Assembly: GCF_000238915.1 (NCBI RefSeq)
Contig: NZ_BAEG01000011.1
Coordinates: forward strand, 1-39,967
Direction of reading: 5' to 3'
Length of the DNA stretch: 39,967 nt
Source of the DNA: Arthrobacter globiformis NBRC 12137
Lineage (GTDB): Bacteria; Actinomycetota; Actinomycetes; Actinomycetales; Micrococcaceae
A program made the position numbers and the translations under genes. This document shows, piece after piece, positions 8,257-16,354 of the stretch (the stretch's first letter is position 1; each line of letters starts with the position of its first letter). A model generated the notes under the pieces. The model worked only from the letters and a program-made list of their open reading frames with translations. It made no database searches and was not told the DNA's origin.

Positions 8257-10623
8257 ATGGCCTCGAAAGCCCCCCGCAACAATATCGACGAGTCACAGCT
8301 GACCGTCAGCAAACCCAAAACCAAGGCCGTGGGCATCCCCGCGGTGGCGAACGCGCTGAAAATCTCCCTCGAGCAGATGGGTCCGCTGCGCAGCGTCCAG
8401 ACCCTGATGGCAGTCAACCAGGTAGACGGATTCGACTGCATGGGCTGCGCCTGGCCGGAACATGAGAAGCGCAATGCCGCGGAATTCTGCGAGAACGGGG
8501 CAAAAGCCGTGGCGGAGGAGGCTACCCGCCGCCGCGTCAGCCCGGAGTTTTTCGCCCGGTATTCCGTCGCCGACCTCAAAACCCGTGATGACTACTGGCT
8601 GGGGCAGCAGGGGCGGCTGACCCACCCGATGGTCCTGGATGAGGGAGCAACCCACTACAGGCCCATCGGCTGGGACGACGCGCTGGAGCTCATCGCCCAG
8701 GAACTCAGGGACATGGACCACCCCGACCAGAGCGTCTTCTACACGTCCGGCAGGACCTCCAACGAGGCAGCGTTCGTGTACCAGCTCCTCGTCCGCGGCG
8801 TGGGCACGAACAATCTTCCGGACTGTTCAAATATGTGCCACGAGTCATCCGGGTCGGCGCTGGTGGAGACCATAGGCATTGGCAAGGGTTCGGTCAGCCT
8901 CAAGGATCTGGAGACGGCGTCCCTCATCTTCGTGGCGGGCCAGAACCCGGGAACGAACCACCCGCGCATGCTCAGCGCTTTGGAGAAGGCCAAGAAAAAC
9001 GGCGCCGCCATCGTCTCCATCAACCCGCTCCCCGAGGCCGGACTCCTTCATTTTGAGAACCCGCAGACCATCGCGGGAACGCTGGTGGGCACGCAGCTGA
9101 CCGACGACTTCCTGCAGATCCGGGCCGGCGGGGACCAGGCACTCTTCCAGGGCCTCGGGAAATACCTGCTGGACGCGGAACGTGCAGGCAGGAACACCCC
9201 TGGCCTGTCCACGGTTTTTGACCACGACTTCATCAGGCAGCAAACGGTGGGCCTTGATTCCTACCTTTCGCAGCTGGAACAGGTGGAGTGGGACGACATC
9301 GTCGAGGCGACCGGCCTGACCATGGAGCAGATCAACGCCACTGGTGAACGGCTCCTGGCCTCGGGATCCACCATCGTCTGCTGGGCGATGGGCCTGACGC
9401 AGCACAAGCACTCAGTGCCCACCCTTCGCGACGTGGTCAACGTCCTGCTGCTGCAGGGCAACATCGGCAAGCCCGGAGCGGGAGTCTGCCCGGTGCGCGG
9501 ACACTCCAATGTCCAGGGCGACCGGACCATGGGCATCTTCGAACGGATGCCCGATGCCTTCCACGACCGGCTGGACCAGGAATTCCACTTCCGTTCACCC
9601 CGGGCGCACGGCTATGACACCGTCGCCGCAATCCGGGCGATGCGGGACGGCAAGGTCAGGCTGTTCGTAGGCATGGGCGGGAACTTCGTGCGGGCGGCTC
9701 CTGACTCGGATGCCACCGAGAAGGCCCTGGCGAATACCCGGCTGACCGTACAGATCTCGACGAAACTGAACCATTCGCACCTGTCGACAGGCAAACGCGC
9801 CCTGATTCTCCCAACGCTGGGCCGCACCGAGCGGGATACCCAGCGCTCCGGTGACCAAAGGGTCACCGTGGAGGACTCCATGAGCGCTGTTCACGCATCC
9901 CGCGGCCGGCTGAAGCCAGCCAGCGAGCACCTGATGTCCGAGGTGGCCATCGTCTGCAACCTCGCGCACAGGGTGTTCACGGACGCCGACGGCCACCCCC
10001 TTCCCGGCACTCCGGCGGCCGACTGGCTCTCGCTCCGGGACGACTATTCCCTGATCAGGGAGCACATCGAGGCTGTCATCGATGGATTCGAGAATTTCGA
10101 GGAGAGAATCCAGCACCCCGGCGGCTTCGTGCTGCCCCACCCGCCACGCGACAGCAGGGAATTCAAGACCCCATCCGGCAAGGCGCACTTCACCTCCAAT
10201 GCTTTGGAGTACCTTCGGGTCCCGCCCGGCCGGCTGATCCTGCAGACCCTGCGTTCGCACGACCAGTACAACACCACCATTTATGGAAAGGACGATCGGT
10301 ACCGCGGAATCCACGGAGGCCGGCGCGTAGTGCTGGTCAACGAGGCTGACGTCACCGAGCTGGGCTATGCCGACGGCGACATGGTGGACCTGGTCTCTGA
10401 GTTCCGGGGTACAGAACGCAGGGCAGAGAACTTCCGCATCGTCAGCTACTCGACGCCGAAGGGCTGCGCAGCCGCGTACTACCCGGAAACCAACGTGCTG
10501 GTGCCGCTCGACTCCGTCGCTGACACCAGTGGAACCCCGACGTCCAAATCCGTCGTGGTGCGGCTGGAACCGGCACGTATCAAAACCGCGGAAAATCAGG
10601 TGCCTGCAGCCCTTCCGCACTGA
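8257..10623 (+). CDS. FdhF/YdeP-family molybdopterin oxidoreductase, probable formate dehydrogenase
   Basis: A 788-residue molybdopterin oxidoreductase. The N-terminal VDGFDCMGCAWPEHEKR (Cys61, Cys64) with FCENGAKAV is typical of the YdeP subfamily. The Mo-ligand region reads DCSNMCHESSG, where Cys194-His195 corresponds to the selenocysteine-His pair of E. coli FdhF. The later SINPLPEAGLLHF, GNIGKPGAGVCPVRGHSNVQGDRTMGI and C-terminal dinucleotide-binding domain (about 655-775) complete the fold. Only Cys61, Cys64 and possibly Cys78 are available near the N-terminus, so the usual four-Cys iron-sulfur site is incomplete. There is no Tat signal, so it is cytoplasmic. It probably oxidises the formate released by PurU. 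AAAGGAA at 8243-8249 is its ribosome site. The electron acceptor is not evident. Confidence 0.88.
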   Translation: MASKAPRNNIDESQLTVSKPKTKAVGIPAVANALKISLEQMGPLRSVQTLMAVNQVDGFDCMGCAWPEHEKRNAAEFCENGAKAVAEEATRRRVSPEFFARYSVADLKTRDDYWLGQQGRLTHPMVLDEGATHYRPIGWDDALELIAQELRDMDHPDQSVFYTSGRTSNEAAFVYQLLVRGVGTNNLPDCSNMCHESSGSALVETIGIGKGSVSLKDLETASLIFVAGQNPGTNHPRMLSALEKAKKNGAAIVSINPLPEAGLLHFENPQTIAGTLVGTQLTDDFLQIRAGGDQALFQGLGKYLLDAERAGRNTPGLSTVFDHDFIRQQTVGLDSYLSQLEQVEWDDIVEATGLTMEQINATGERLLASGSTIVCWAMGLTQHKHSVPTLRDVVNVLLLQGNIGKPGAGVCPVRGHSNVQGDRTMGIFERMPDAFHDRLDQEFHFRSPRAHGYDTVAAIRAMRDGKVRLFVGMGGNFVRAAPDSDATEKALANTRLTVQISTKLNHSHLSTGKRALILPTLGRTERDTQRSGDQRVTVEDSMSAVHASRGRLKPASEHLMSEVAIVCNLAHRVFTDADGHPLPGTPAADWLSLRDDYSLIREHIEAVIDGFENFEERIQHPGGFVLPHPPRDSREFKTPSGKAHFTSNALEYLRVPPGRLILQTLRSHDQYNTTIYGKDDRYRGIHGGRRVVLVNEADVTELGYADGDMVDLVSEFRGTERRAENFRIVSYSTPKGCAAAYYPETNVLVPLDSVADTSGTPTSKSVVVRLEPARIKTAENQVPAALPH

Positions 10624-10652
10624 TATATCTTTACGCTATATTTGGAATATCA
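10621..10652. promoter_or_regulatory. Possible second GntR-type site at the molybdoenzyme stop
   Basis: TGATATATC begins at the TGA stop codon (10621) and ATATCA ends at 10652, an AT-rich island in a GC-rich context that resembles the operator at 2846. It could give moeA a separately controlled promoter in the 184-base gap. Support is by similarity only. Confidence 0.35.
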
Positions 10653-10703
10653 GTTCGATCGCCGGCGATGCGGCGCCCGGCCCGCGTCCGCCGGGCACAA
10701 GCA

Positions 10704-10787
10704 GTTTCGTTTCCCGTAAACGGTGTTTCGGAGGCCTGAAATACCTGGGGAGGTAAGCGCCGAAGCACCGCTTTCGGGAAACGAACC
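10704..10787 (+). ncRNA. Long structured RNA element upstream of moeA (candidate cis-regulator)
   Basis: Two nested stems form one long hairpin. The outer stem pairs TTCGTTTCCCG (10706-10716) with CGGGAAACGAA (10775-10785), 11 bp. The inner stem pairs CGGTGTTTCGG (10721-10731) with CCGAAGCACCG (10760-10770), 11 bp with one G-U. They are separated by the small internal loop TAAA/CTTT. A 28-base apical region contains a small ACCT-GGGG-AGGT hairpin. The element ends 8 bases before the moeA ribosome site (GAGGGG, 10795-10800), so it could act on translation. Its place before a molybdenum-cofactor gene suggests a cofactor-sensing leader, but I do not recognise the known Moco riboswitch consensus. 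A mobile palindromic repeat is the main alternative. Confidence 0.5.
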
Positions 10788-10807
10788 ATCCAACGAGGGG
10801 ACGGCCA

Positions 10808-12085
10808 GTGGTAGCTCCAGCCTTGCAAACGGTCGACAGGCCGGGCAAGGATAACGGGCGGGCCGCCCACGGGGAGCTCACGTGGGATGACGCGCGCCGT
10901 TTGGCCTTCGACTGCGCCGGGCCCCTTGGACCAGAGAGTATGCCCCTCGGGGAGGCGACCGGCAGAACCCTGGCAGCGGACGTCGTCGCGCTTCAGGAGA
11001 TGCCCCACTACGCCTCATCCGCCATGGACGGCTGGACGGTCAGTGGTGACGGCCCCTGGGTATTGACGGAAGCGGGACAGCCCCTCCACAGCGGAGAGGC
11101 AAGCCCCGTAGTCACCGGCGGCGTCATCCCTCCGGGCGCCCAGGCGGTGCTCCGGGTGGAGAGCGGACGGCTTGGCACCAACGCAGCCGGCCAGGTCATG
11201 CTGATGCTGCGCGAGGGAGCATCCCCCGGCGAACCCCGTCCGGGCCAGCACATCCGCAAATCGGGCGAGGAATCAGCAGCCGGCGAGGTGCTGATCCCCG
11301 CCGGGACAACCTTGAACCCTGCGCATATCGCGCTTGCCGCCGTCGCCGGATTCGACCAACTGACGGTGCGCGGCAAGCCATTGGTCAAGATGCTGGTTAC
11401 CGGCTCAGAGGTGGTCGCGGCCAGGCTCCCGGCACCGGGCCAGGTCAGGGATGCCTTCGGGCCCCAGCTCAGCACTGTCATCCAGATGCTTGGCGGCACC
11501 CCGGGACCACTGGTCCGGATCGGGGACTCCTACGAGGAATGGCTCACGGCGCTGGGCGCCTCCGAGGCTCCGATGGGGCAGTGGCCCGATGTCGTCGTGA
11601 CCACCGGCGGCACAGGGCGTTCAGGCGCGGACCATTTCCGAAATGCCGTGCTGGCGCTCGGCGGGCGGCTCCTCATCGACGGCATCGCCATGCGACCCGG
11701 CCATCCCGCCGCTATGGGCAAACTGCCCAACGGCCGGTTCGTCGTCGGGCTTCCCGGGAATCCGCTCGCCGCCCTAATGGCGCTCTTCACCGTGGGCGGT
11801 CCGCTGCTGGCTGCCCTCGGCCACCAGCCAATACCCGGCATCAGCCCGGTGCCGTGCGGCACCATCATCGACGCACACCGCGCGTCCACCCGGCTCATGC
11901 CCTTCCGCTGGATCCAGGACCTGGCGGCTCCCGTCGACTACACAGGCCCCGGAATGATGCGCGGACTGGCCACTGCCGACGGCGTCATGGTGGTTCCGTC
12001 CCGCGGCGTCCAGCCGGGTGAGCCGGTTCCGGCTTTTGCGCTCCCGTGGCGACCGGAGCTGCGGCCGCCGCTGGCCGGCTCATAG
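10808..12085 (+). CDS. moeA: Molybdopterin molybdenumtransferase MoeA
   Basis: A 425-residue MoeA/GEPH-type enzyme that inserts molybdate into adenylylated molybdopterin. Features in order are MPLGEATGRTLAADVVA and MPHYASSAMDGWTV (domains 1 and 2 with the conserved SAMDGW), the MPT-binding domain with VKMLVTGSEVV, VVVTTGGTGRSGADHF and FVVGLPGNPLAALMALF, and a C-terminal beta domain. The GTG start is supported by GAGGGG seven bases upstream. The NxDG-type metal-region sequences are somewhat divergent from housekeeping MoeA. No other molybdenum-cofactor gene is in the window, so this copy is probably dedicated to the molybdoenzyme just upstream. It may be a second moeA in the genome; that cannot be judged from here. 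Confidence 0.92.
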   Translation: MVAPALQTVDRPGKDNGRAAHGELTWDDARRLAFDCAGPLGPESMPLGEATGRTLAADVVALQEMPHYASSAMDGWTVSGDGPWVLTEAGQPLHSGEASPVVTGGVIPPGAQAVLRVESGRLGTNAAGQVMLMLREGASPGEPRPGQHIRKSGEESAAGEVLIPAGTTLNPAHIALAAVAGFDQLTVRGKPLVKMLVTGSEVVAARLPAPGQVRDAFGPQLSTVIQMLGGTPGPLVRIGDSYEEWLTALGASEAPMGQWPDVVVTTGGTGRSGADHFRNAVLALGGRLLIDGIAMRPGHPAAMGKLPNGRFVVGLPGNPLAALMALFTVGGPLLAALGHQPIPGISPVPCGTIIDAHRASTRLMPFRWIQDLAAPVDYTGPGMMRGLATADGVMVVPSRGVQPGEPVPAFALPWRPELRPPLAGS

Positions 12086-12171
12086 GCTGGCCGGCACATA
12101 GATTTTGGGCGGACTGCCGCGCGGCACGGCCTCCGCTGCGTCCGCGAAATAAACGTTGTGTTCAGGAAAAT

Positions 12172-12185
12172 GACGCCGCGGCGTC
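12172..12185. promoter_or_regulatory. Palindrome before the IclR gene
   Basis: GACGCCGCGGCGTC is a perfect 14-bp palindrome about 90 bases before the IclR start, followed by a -10-like TAGGAT at 12196-12201. It could be an operator for autoregulation or just a chance GC palindrome. Nothing else stands out in this 188-base gap. Confidence 0.3.
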
Positions 12186-12273
12186 CGCCGCAGTCTAGGA
12201 TCGAACGTGTGAAGCAGGCTGGCAGGCGCAGAGCCTGACCGCTGGTCACAGCGACAACACGGGAGCACCTCTG

Positions 12274-13080
12274 ATGGCTGCAAGAGACGAAGTAGGGACC
12301 GGCAGGGATCCGGACGCCCAAGGCGGAGGCGTCCAGTCCGTGGACCGCGCCCTCCAGATCCTGGAGATCCTCGCCCGGGACGGGCACGCGGGCGTCAGCG
12401 ACATCGCGGACGAAATGGGGGTCCACAAGTCCACCGTATCGCGGCTGCTCGGATCGCTGGTGTCCAGGGAGATCGTGCGGCAGAACAACGACCGCGGCAA
12501 GTATCAGTTGGGCTTTGGGATCCTGCGGCTGGCCAGCTCCATTCCGGGCCGGCTGAGCCTGGTCCACGAGGCACGCCCCATTCTGGAGAGCCTCGCAGAC
12601 CAGTACAAGGAAACCGTCAACCTCGCCGTCCTCCGCTCCAACTACGCGGTGAACGTGGACCAGGCCATGGGCCCGTCAACGCTGGCAACATCGGACTGGG
12701 TGGGCAGCCTCACACCCCTCCACGCCACCTCCAGCGGCAAGGTACTGCTGGCAGCCCTGCCGGCTGAAGAACGCTCCCGGATCCTCCAGGAGGCGGGCCT
12801 TCCGGCCCGCACCCCGCGCACCATCACGGACCGCGACACCTTGGAAAACCAACTCCTCGACGTATCCCACAACGGCTACGCAATTGTCCACGAGGAATTC
12901 GAGATCGGACTGACCGCGGTTGCCGTGCCCGTCTATAACCACTTCGGGACGGTCATCGGGTCCGTCAGCATCTCCGGCCCGGCCTTCCGCTTCGACCCGG
13001 AAAACACGCCCGGCCTGATCCAGGGCCTCCAGGAGGCCGGCCTGAACATCAGCGGAAAAATGGGCTACACCCGCCGGTGA
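12274..13080 (+). CDS. IclR-family transcriptional regulator
   Basis: A 268-residue protein with an N-terminal winged helix (about 20-85: VDRALQILEILARDG, VSDIADEMGVHKSTVSRLLGSLVSREIVRQ) and a C-terminal IclR ligand domain (about 95-260: LATSDWVGSLTPLHATSSGKVLLAALP, GYAIVHEEFEIGLTAVAVPVYN, GSVSISGPAFRF). The ATG is preceded by GGGAG. It is convergent with the Rieske oxygenase gene and follows moeA. Its place between the two C1 clusters makes it a candidate regulator of the betaine monooxygenase genes and of the transporter that share the TGTTGCATA element, but no direct evidence links it to that element. Confidence 0.92.
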   Translation: MAARDEVGTGRDPDAQGGGVQSVDRALQILEILARDGHAGVSDIADEMGVHKSTVSRLLGSLVSREIVRQNNDRGKYQLGFGILRLASSIPGRLSLVHEARPILESLADQYKETVNLAVLRSNYAVNVDQAMGPSTLATSDWVGSLTPLHATSSGKVLLAALPAEERSRILQEAGLPARTPRTITDRDTLENQLLDVSHNGYAIVHEEFEIGLTAVAVPVYNHFGTVIGSVSISGPAFRFDPENTPGLIQGLQEAGLNISGKMGYTRR

Positions 13081-13093
13081 CCCCGGCCCCTGG

Positions 13094-13143
13094 TTGAGCC
13101 TGTCGAAACCAGATTGAGCCTGCCGAGATTTCGACAGGCTCAA
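13094..13143. terminator. Bidirectional hairpin built from a TTGAGCCTGTCGAAA repeat
   Basis: A 15-bp perfect inverted repeat (13094-13108 with 13129-13143) with a 20-base loop, between the convergent IclR and Rieske oxygenase genes. The loop carries another TTGAGCCTG copy (13114-13122). It can serve as a two-way terminator. The same unit occurs at 19867-19886, so it is probably a genome-wide dispersed repeat. Confidence 0.75.
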
Positions 13144-13151
13144 TCAGCGGA

Positions 13152-14372
13152 CTAGGACTTTGCGGTTTCCTTGCGCTGCAGGGTTTCGGCCCGTTCCTCC
13201 AGCGGCGGGGTGTCCGCGGTAAGGCCCAGCAGGGCTTCTCCGGACAGCTGGACGTCGCCGACCTTTTCCTGGACCCAGTCGTGGAAAGCGCCGATGTGGT
13301 GTTCGCTGGGGACGAGCACGCCGCCCTTGGCGTAGGACTTCGAGGCCATGCCCGGCTGGCAGCGCTCGCACGCGTCGAAGTCCTGCATGTTCACGCGGTG
13401 GAACAGCTCAACGGAGGCGCTGACGTCCTTGCCGGACTCCACCACGGAGGGCAGGTACAGCCAGTCGCATTCAACGATCGTGTGGTCTGCGGACATCGGG
13501 AACATGCGGTGGATGATCACATGGTCCGGAACCAGGTTCACGAACACGGTCGGCTTGATCGTGATCGCGTAGTAGCGCCGGTCCTGGTCCTCGGCCACGC
13601 CCGGGATGACGTCCAGGCCCTCGGAGCCATCCACGGTGAAGCCCTTGATGTCCTCACCGAACTCCGCACCGTGGCCCACGAAGTACTGCGCGGCCAGGCC
13701 GTCAGCGAACTCCGGCAGGACCTCGGTCAGTTCCGGGTGGATCGTGGCGCAGTGGTAGCACTCCATGAAGTTCTCAATGATGAGCTTCCAGTTGGCCTTC
13801 ACGTCATAGCGGATCCGGCGGCCCACGGACAGGTTCGCCACGTCGTACCCGTCAATGGCGTGGACGTTGCCCAGGCGTTCCTCGATCGCACCCATCACCT
13901 CTTCTTCGAAGGACGGCGGCTCCTCGGCGAGGCACACCCACACGTAGCCCAGGTATTCGCGGATGTGGACCTTGGACAGGCCGTACTCGTCGCGGTCGAT
14001 GTCGGGCATCTTGGTCAGGTTCGGGGCGGCGATCAGCTTGCCCTCGAAGTCATAGGTCCAGGCGTGGTACGGGCACTGGAAGTTGCGGGCGGCTTCGCCC
14101 TTTTCCTCCATGCACAGCTTCACGCCGCGGTGCCGGCAGACGTTGTAGAAGGCCCGGATCTCGCCCTTGCGGGTCCGCGAGATCAGCACGCTTTCCCGGC
14201 CCACCTGCACGGTCTGCCATGCCCCGGGCTTGTCCAGGTCCGCGGACCTGATCGCGCAGAACCACATCTGCTCGAAAATACGCTCCTGCTCGGCCCGGAA
14301 GATAGCCGGATCCGTGTACAGGTGCCCGCCCAGCGTCGGGATCAGGCTCGGGGTGGATACCTCAACAGACAA
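13152..14372 (-). CDS. gbcA: Rieske non-heme iron oxygenase, glycine betaine monooxygenase oxygenase subunit-like
   Basis: A 406-residue alpha subunit. The Rieske [2Fe-2S] ligands are Cys79-x-His81 (NVCRHRG) and Cys100-x2-His103 (CPYHAW). The mononuclear iron site is visible as His207 and His212 in NFMECYHCATIHPEL. Proteins of this type (GbcA/BmoA-like) remove one methyl group from glycine betaine, giving dimethylglycine and formaldehyde; stachydrine and carnitine oxygenases are related. The two dimethylglycine oxidase copies nearby favour betaine. It is the second gene of a leftward unit, 55 bases after the reductase, with AGGAG before the ATG. Its electrons would come from the reductase and the Rieske ferredoxin encoded divergently. 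The symbol is given by analogy with Pseudomonas. Confidence 0.85.
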   Translation of the reverse strand: MSVEVSTPSLIPTLGGHLYTDPAIFRAEQERIFEQMWFCAIRSADLDKPGAWQTVQVGRESVLISRTRKGEIRAFYNVCRHRGVKLCMEEKGEAARNFQCPYHAWTYDFEGKLIAAPNLTKMPDIDRDEYGLSKVHIREYLGYVWVCLAEEPPSFEEEVMGAIEERLGNVHAIDGYDVANLSVGRRIRYDVKANWKLIIENFMECYHCATIHPELTEVLPEFADGLAAQYFVGHGAEFGEDIKGFTVDGSEGLDVIPGVAEDQDRRYYAITIKPTVFVNLVPDHVIIHRMFPMSADHTIVECDWLYLPSVVESGKDVSASVELFHRVNMQDFDACERCQPGMASKSYAKGGVLVPSEHHIGAFHDWVQEKVGDVQLSGEALLGLTADTPPLEERAETLQRKETAKS

Positions 14373-14427
14373 TTTGTTCTCCTAACAAAACAACACAAAC
14401 AACACGAATGACAAGAAGAGTGGGGGG

Positions 14428-15669
14428 CTAAAGCCCCGCGGCGGCGCCGGCAAGGGCAGGTCCGCCGGCCGGCGTCAAAACTGAGGGCACGACGGCGGCT
14501 GCCGGCTTGGGTGCCGACGGCACCAGGCTCCTGCGCCACTTGGTGAAAAGCCGCGGCTGGTTCATGCCCAGAACGGCGACGGGAACGTCATCCCGGTAGT
14601 AGACGGCCAGCAGGCTATGCTCGGCAGCATCCCCCGCTTCGACGTCCAGGCGGTCATAGCCGGCCGAGTGGCCGGCGAACTGGATCTTCACCCCGTGCTG
14701 GTCCGACCAGAAGTACGGCGGCTTGAGCGGCTGCGCCGGGGCGTCGTCATCGAGCAGCCCCTGAACCGCCAGGGCCGCCCGTTCCAGGGCGCCCGTCCAG
14801 TGCTCCACCCTGCGGTGCCGATCGACAGCGGCGTCGAACCAGGCGGCGCAATCGCCCACTGCCACAATGCCCGGAACGTTGGTGCGCCCCATCGCATCGC
14901 ACAGCACGCCGCCGTCGACCTGCACGCCGGAACCGGCAAGCCATTCAACGTTCGGCTCCGCACCGATGCCCACCACCACAACGTCGGCGGCGACGAACGT
15001 CCCGTCGGCCAGCCGAAGGCCGGTGACATTTCCCTCGCCTGCGTAGAAGTCCTCAATTACAGCCGAGGAGATGAGCCGGACGCCTTTGGCCGTGTGCAGG
15101 CCGCCCACCACCGAGCCCATCTCCATGCCCAGCTGGGCGGCGAACGGTACGGGCTTGGTGTCAACCAGGGTGACATCCATCCCGCGGGAGGCGGCGGAAG
15201 AGGCAACCTCGGCGCCGACGAAGCCTGCCCCGATGACGGCCATCTTGCTTCCGGGCACCAGTTCCGGCGCCAGGCTTTGTGCATCGGCGAGGGTGCGCAG
15301 GGAGAAGACGTTGCTCAAGCCGGCGAGGGCCGGCAGTTGGCGGGCACGTGCACCGGTGGCTATGACGATGCCATCGGCCTGGACAACCTGGCCGTTGGCC
15401 AGGCTGACGGTTTTCGAATCAGCGTCCAGGGACACCGCACGTGTACCCAGCAGCCATTCGGCGTCGAGGTCGTCGGTTTCGGTTTCCAGGGACAGGTCCT
15501 CCGCCGTAATGGATCCCAGCAGGAAGTCCTTGGAGAGCGGCGGCCTGTCGTACGGACGGTGCTCTTCATCGCCGATGATGACGAGCCGTCCGGTGAAGCC
15601 TTGGGCGCGGGCTGCCCGTGCGGCGGAAAGTCCGGCCAGCGAGGCTCCCACGATCGCAAGCGTCTGCAT
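14428..15669 (-). CDS. FAD-dependent ferredoxin reductase of the Rieske oxygenase system
   Basis: A 413-residue pyridine nucleotide-disulfide-oxidoreductase-type flavoprotein, similar in layout to reductases of bacterial dioxygenases and P450 systems. An N-terminal FAD motif (LAIVGASLAGLSAARAAR), RPYDRPPLSK, IVIATGARAR, a second dinucleotide motif for NAD(P)H near residues 144-156 (AVIGAGFVGAEVA) and VPGIVAVGDCA are in the expected order. No redox-active CxxC is present, as expected for a ferredoxin reductase. About 40 residues at the C-terminus are Ala/Pro-rich and look like a tail. It precedes the oxygenase in the same transcript and is divergent from the Rieske ferredoxin. Known Pseudomonas GbcB is a different, plant-type-ferredoxin-linked reductase, so the electron chain here is of another class. 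Confidence 0.9.
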   Translation of the reverse strand: MQTLAIVGASLAGLSAARAARAQGFTGRLVIIGDEEHRPYDRPPLSKDFLLGSITAEDLSLETETDDLDAEWLLGTRAVSLDADSKTVSLANGQVVQADGIVIATGARARQLPALAGLSNVFSLRTLADAQSLAPELVPGSKMAVIGAGFVGAEVASSAASRGMDVTLVDTKPVPFAAQLGMEMGSVVGGLHTAKGVRLISSAVIEDFYAGEGNVTGLRLADGTFVAADVVVVGIGAEPNVEWLAGSGVQVDGGVLCDAMGRTNVPGIVAVGDCAAWFDAAVDRHRRVEHWTGALERAALAVQGLLDDDAPAQPLKPPYFWSDQHGVKIQFAGHSAGYDRLDVEAGDAAEHSLLAVYYRDDVPVAVLGMNQPRLFTKWRRSLVPSAPKPAAAVVPSVLTPAGGPALAGAAAGL

Positions 15670-15699
15670 TTCTTCACCCTCTTTTAATTGCTTTTAGCG

Positions 15700-15723
15700 C
15701 AACAAGAATCGCTATATGCAACA
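15700..15723 (-). promoter_or_regulatory. Betaine-regulon type element (partial copy) before the reductase-oxygenase unit
   Basis: Read on the minus strand it is TGTTGCATA (15723-15715), ten bases, then TGTTG (15704-15700). This has the same spacing as the copies at 356 and 15830. The right half TACGGAACA is not kept; instead a TTGC...GCAA inverted pair follows. It lies about 30 bases before the reductase start. Confidence 0.55.
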
Positions 15724-15829
15724 CAGTGATTCATACCACGGTGCCTGTCAAGGGGTCGGAGACTCATTAAAGACGGAGCGCGTAATCGGGACGTTAGCCC
15801 TTGACAAAACAGTGTGAGCGAAAGCACGC

Positions 15830-15867
15830 TGTTGCATATTACGACGGCTGTTGAGCTATACGGAACA
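15830..15867 (+). promoter_or_regulatory. Betaine-regulon type element (copy 2) before the Rieske ferredoxin
   Basis: TGTTGCATA (15830-15838), ten bases, then TGTTGAGCTATACGGAACA (15849-15867). It agrees with the transporter copy at all nine bases of the first block and at 16 of 19 bases of the second, with identical spacing, while the ten spacer bases differ. That pattern is expected of a bound site. The ferredoxin ATG is 51 bases downstream. Confidence 0.65.
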
Positions 15868-15918
15868 CGCCGCCAGCAGCATCCATATATACCTTCCACA
15901 CCAGAAAAGAGGCCCCCC

Positions 15919-16269
15919 ATGCACAAGGCATGCCCGCTCAGCGAACTGGCACCAGGGGAAGCCCTGCGCCTGAACACGGCGCCGCCCATCGCCGTCTTCC
16001 ATACCGAGGAGGGCGAGCTCTTCGCCATCGACGACACCTGCACCCACCAGGACGCCTCGCTGACCGACGGCTGGGTGGAAGGCTGCGAGGTCGAGTGCCC
16101 GCTGCACGCCTCCAAGTTCAACCTCCGGACCGGAAAGGTTGACGCACCGCCGGCCAAACTCCCCGTCCGCACGCACGAAGTGACCGTTGTGGACGGCGAC
16201 ATCATGGTCATCGAGTCTGAGGAGGAGCCCAACCTTCCCCCCGGGCTGACAGTAAACGGCCACGTCTAA
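15919..16269 (+). CDS. Rieske [2Fe-2S] ferredoxin
   Basis: A 116-residue soluble Rieske ferredoxin. The cluster ligands are Cys41-x-His43 (DTCTHQD) and Cys60-x2-His63 (VECPLHASKF), and the fold repeats the pattern of dioxygenase ferredoxin subunits (IAVFHTEEGELFAIDDTCTH). The frame is open from 15814, but the ATG at 15919 is chosen because AAGAGG (15907-15912) precedes it and family members begin a few residues before this point. It would carry electrons from the FAD reductase to the oxygenase, both encoded on the opposite strand. It heads the rightward unit with purU copy 2 and dimethylglycine oxidase copy 2. Confidence 0.92.
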   Translation: MHKACPLSELAPGEALRLNTAPPIAVFHTEEGELFAIDDTCTHQDASLTDGWVEGCEVECPLHASKFNLRTGKVDAPPAKLPVRTHEVTVVDGDIMVIESEEEPNLPPGLTVNGHV

Positions 16270-16354
16270 GCAAGCCCGTCCGGTGACCAAAGCAACGCGG
16301 CTAGGGTCACCTCCACAACCGCAGCGACGTCTGCATCAACCCAGGAGACACCCC

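Noticed and set aside
10704..10787. Confident call of a known Moco riboswitch
   Set aside because: Position and structure are suggestive, but the conserved sequence blocks of that class are not recognisable, so it is kept only as a candidate element.
16283..16354. Earlier ATG start for purU copy 2
   Set aside because: It begins 14 bases after the ferredoxin stop but encodes Pro/Arg/Gln-rich sequence; TTG 16355 has AGGAG at proper spacing and matches the length of copy 1.
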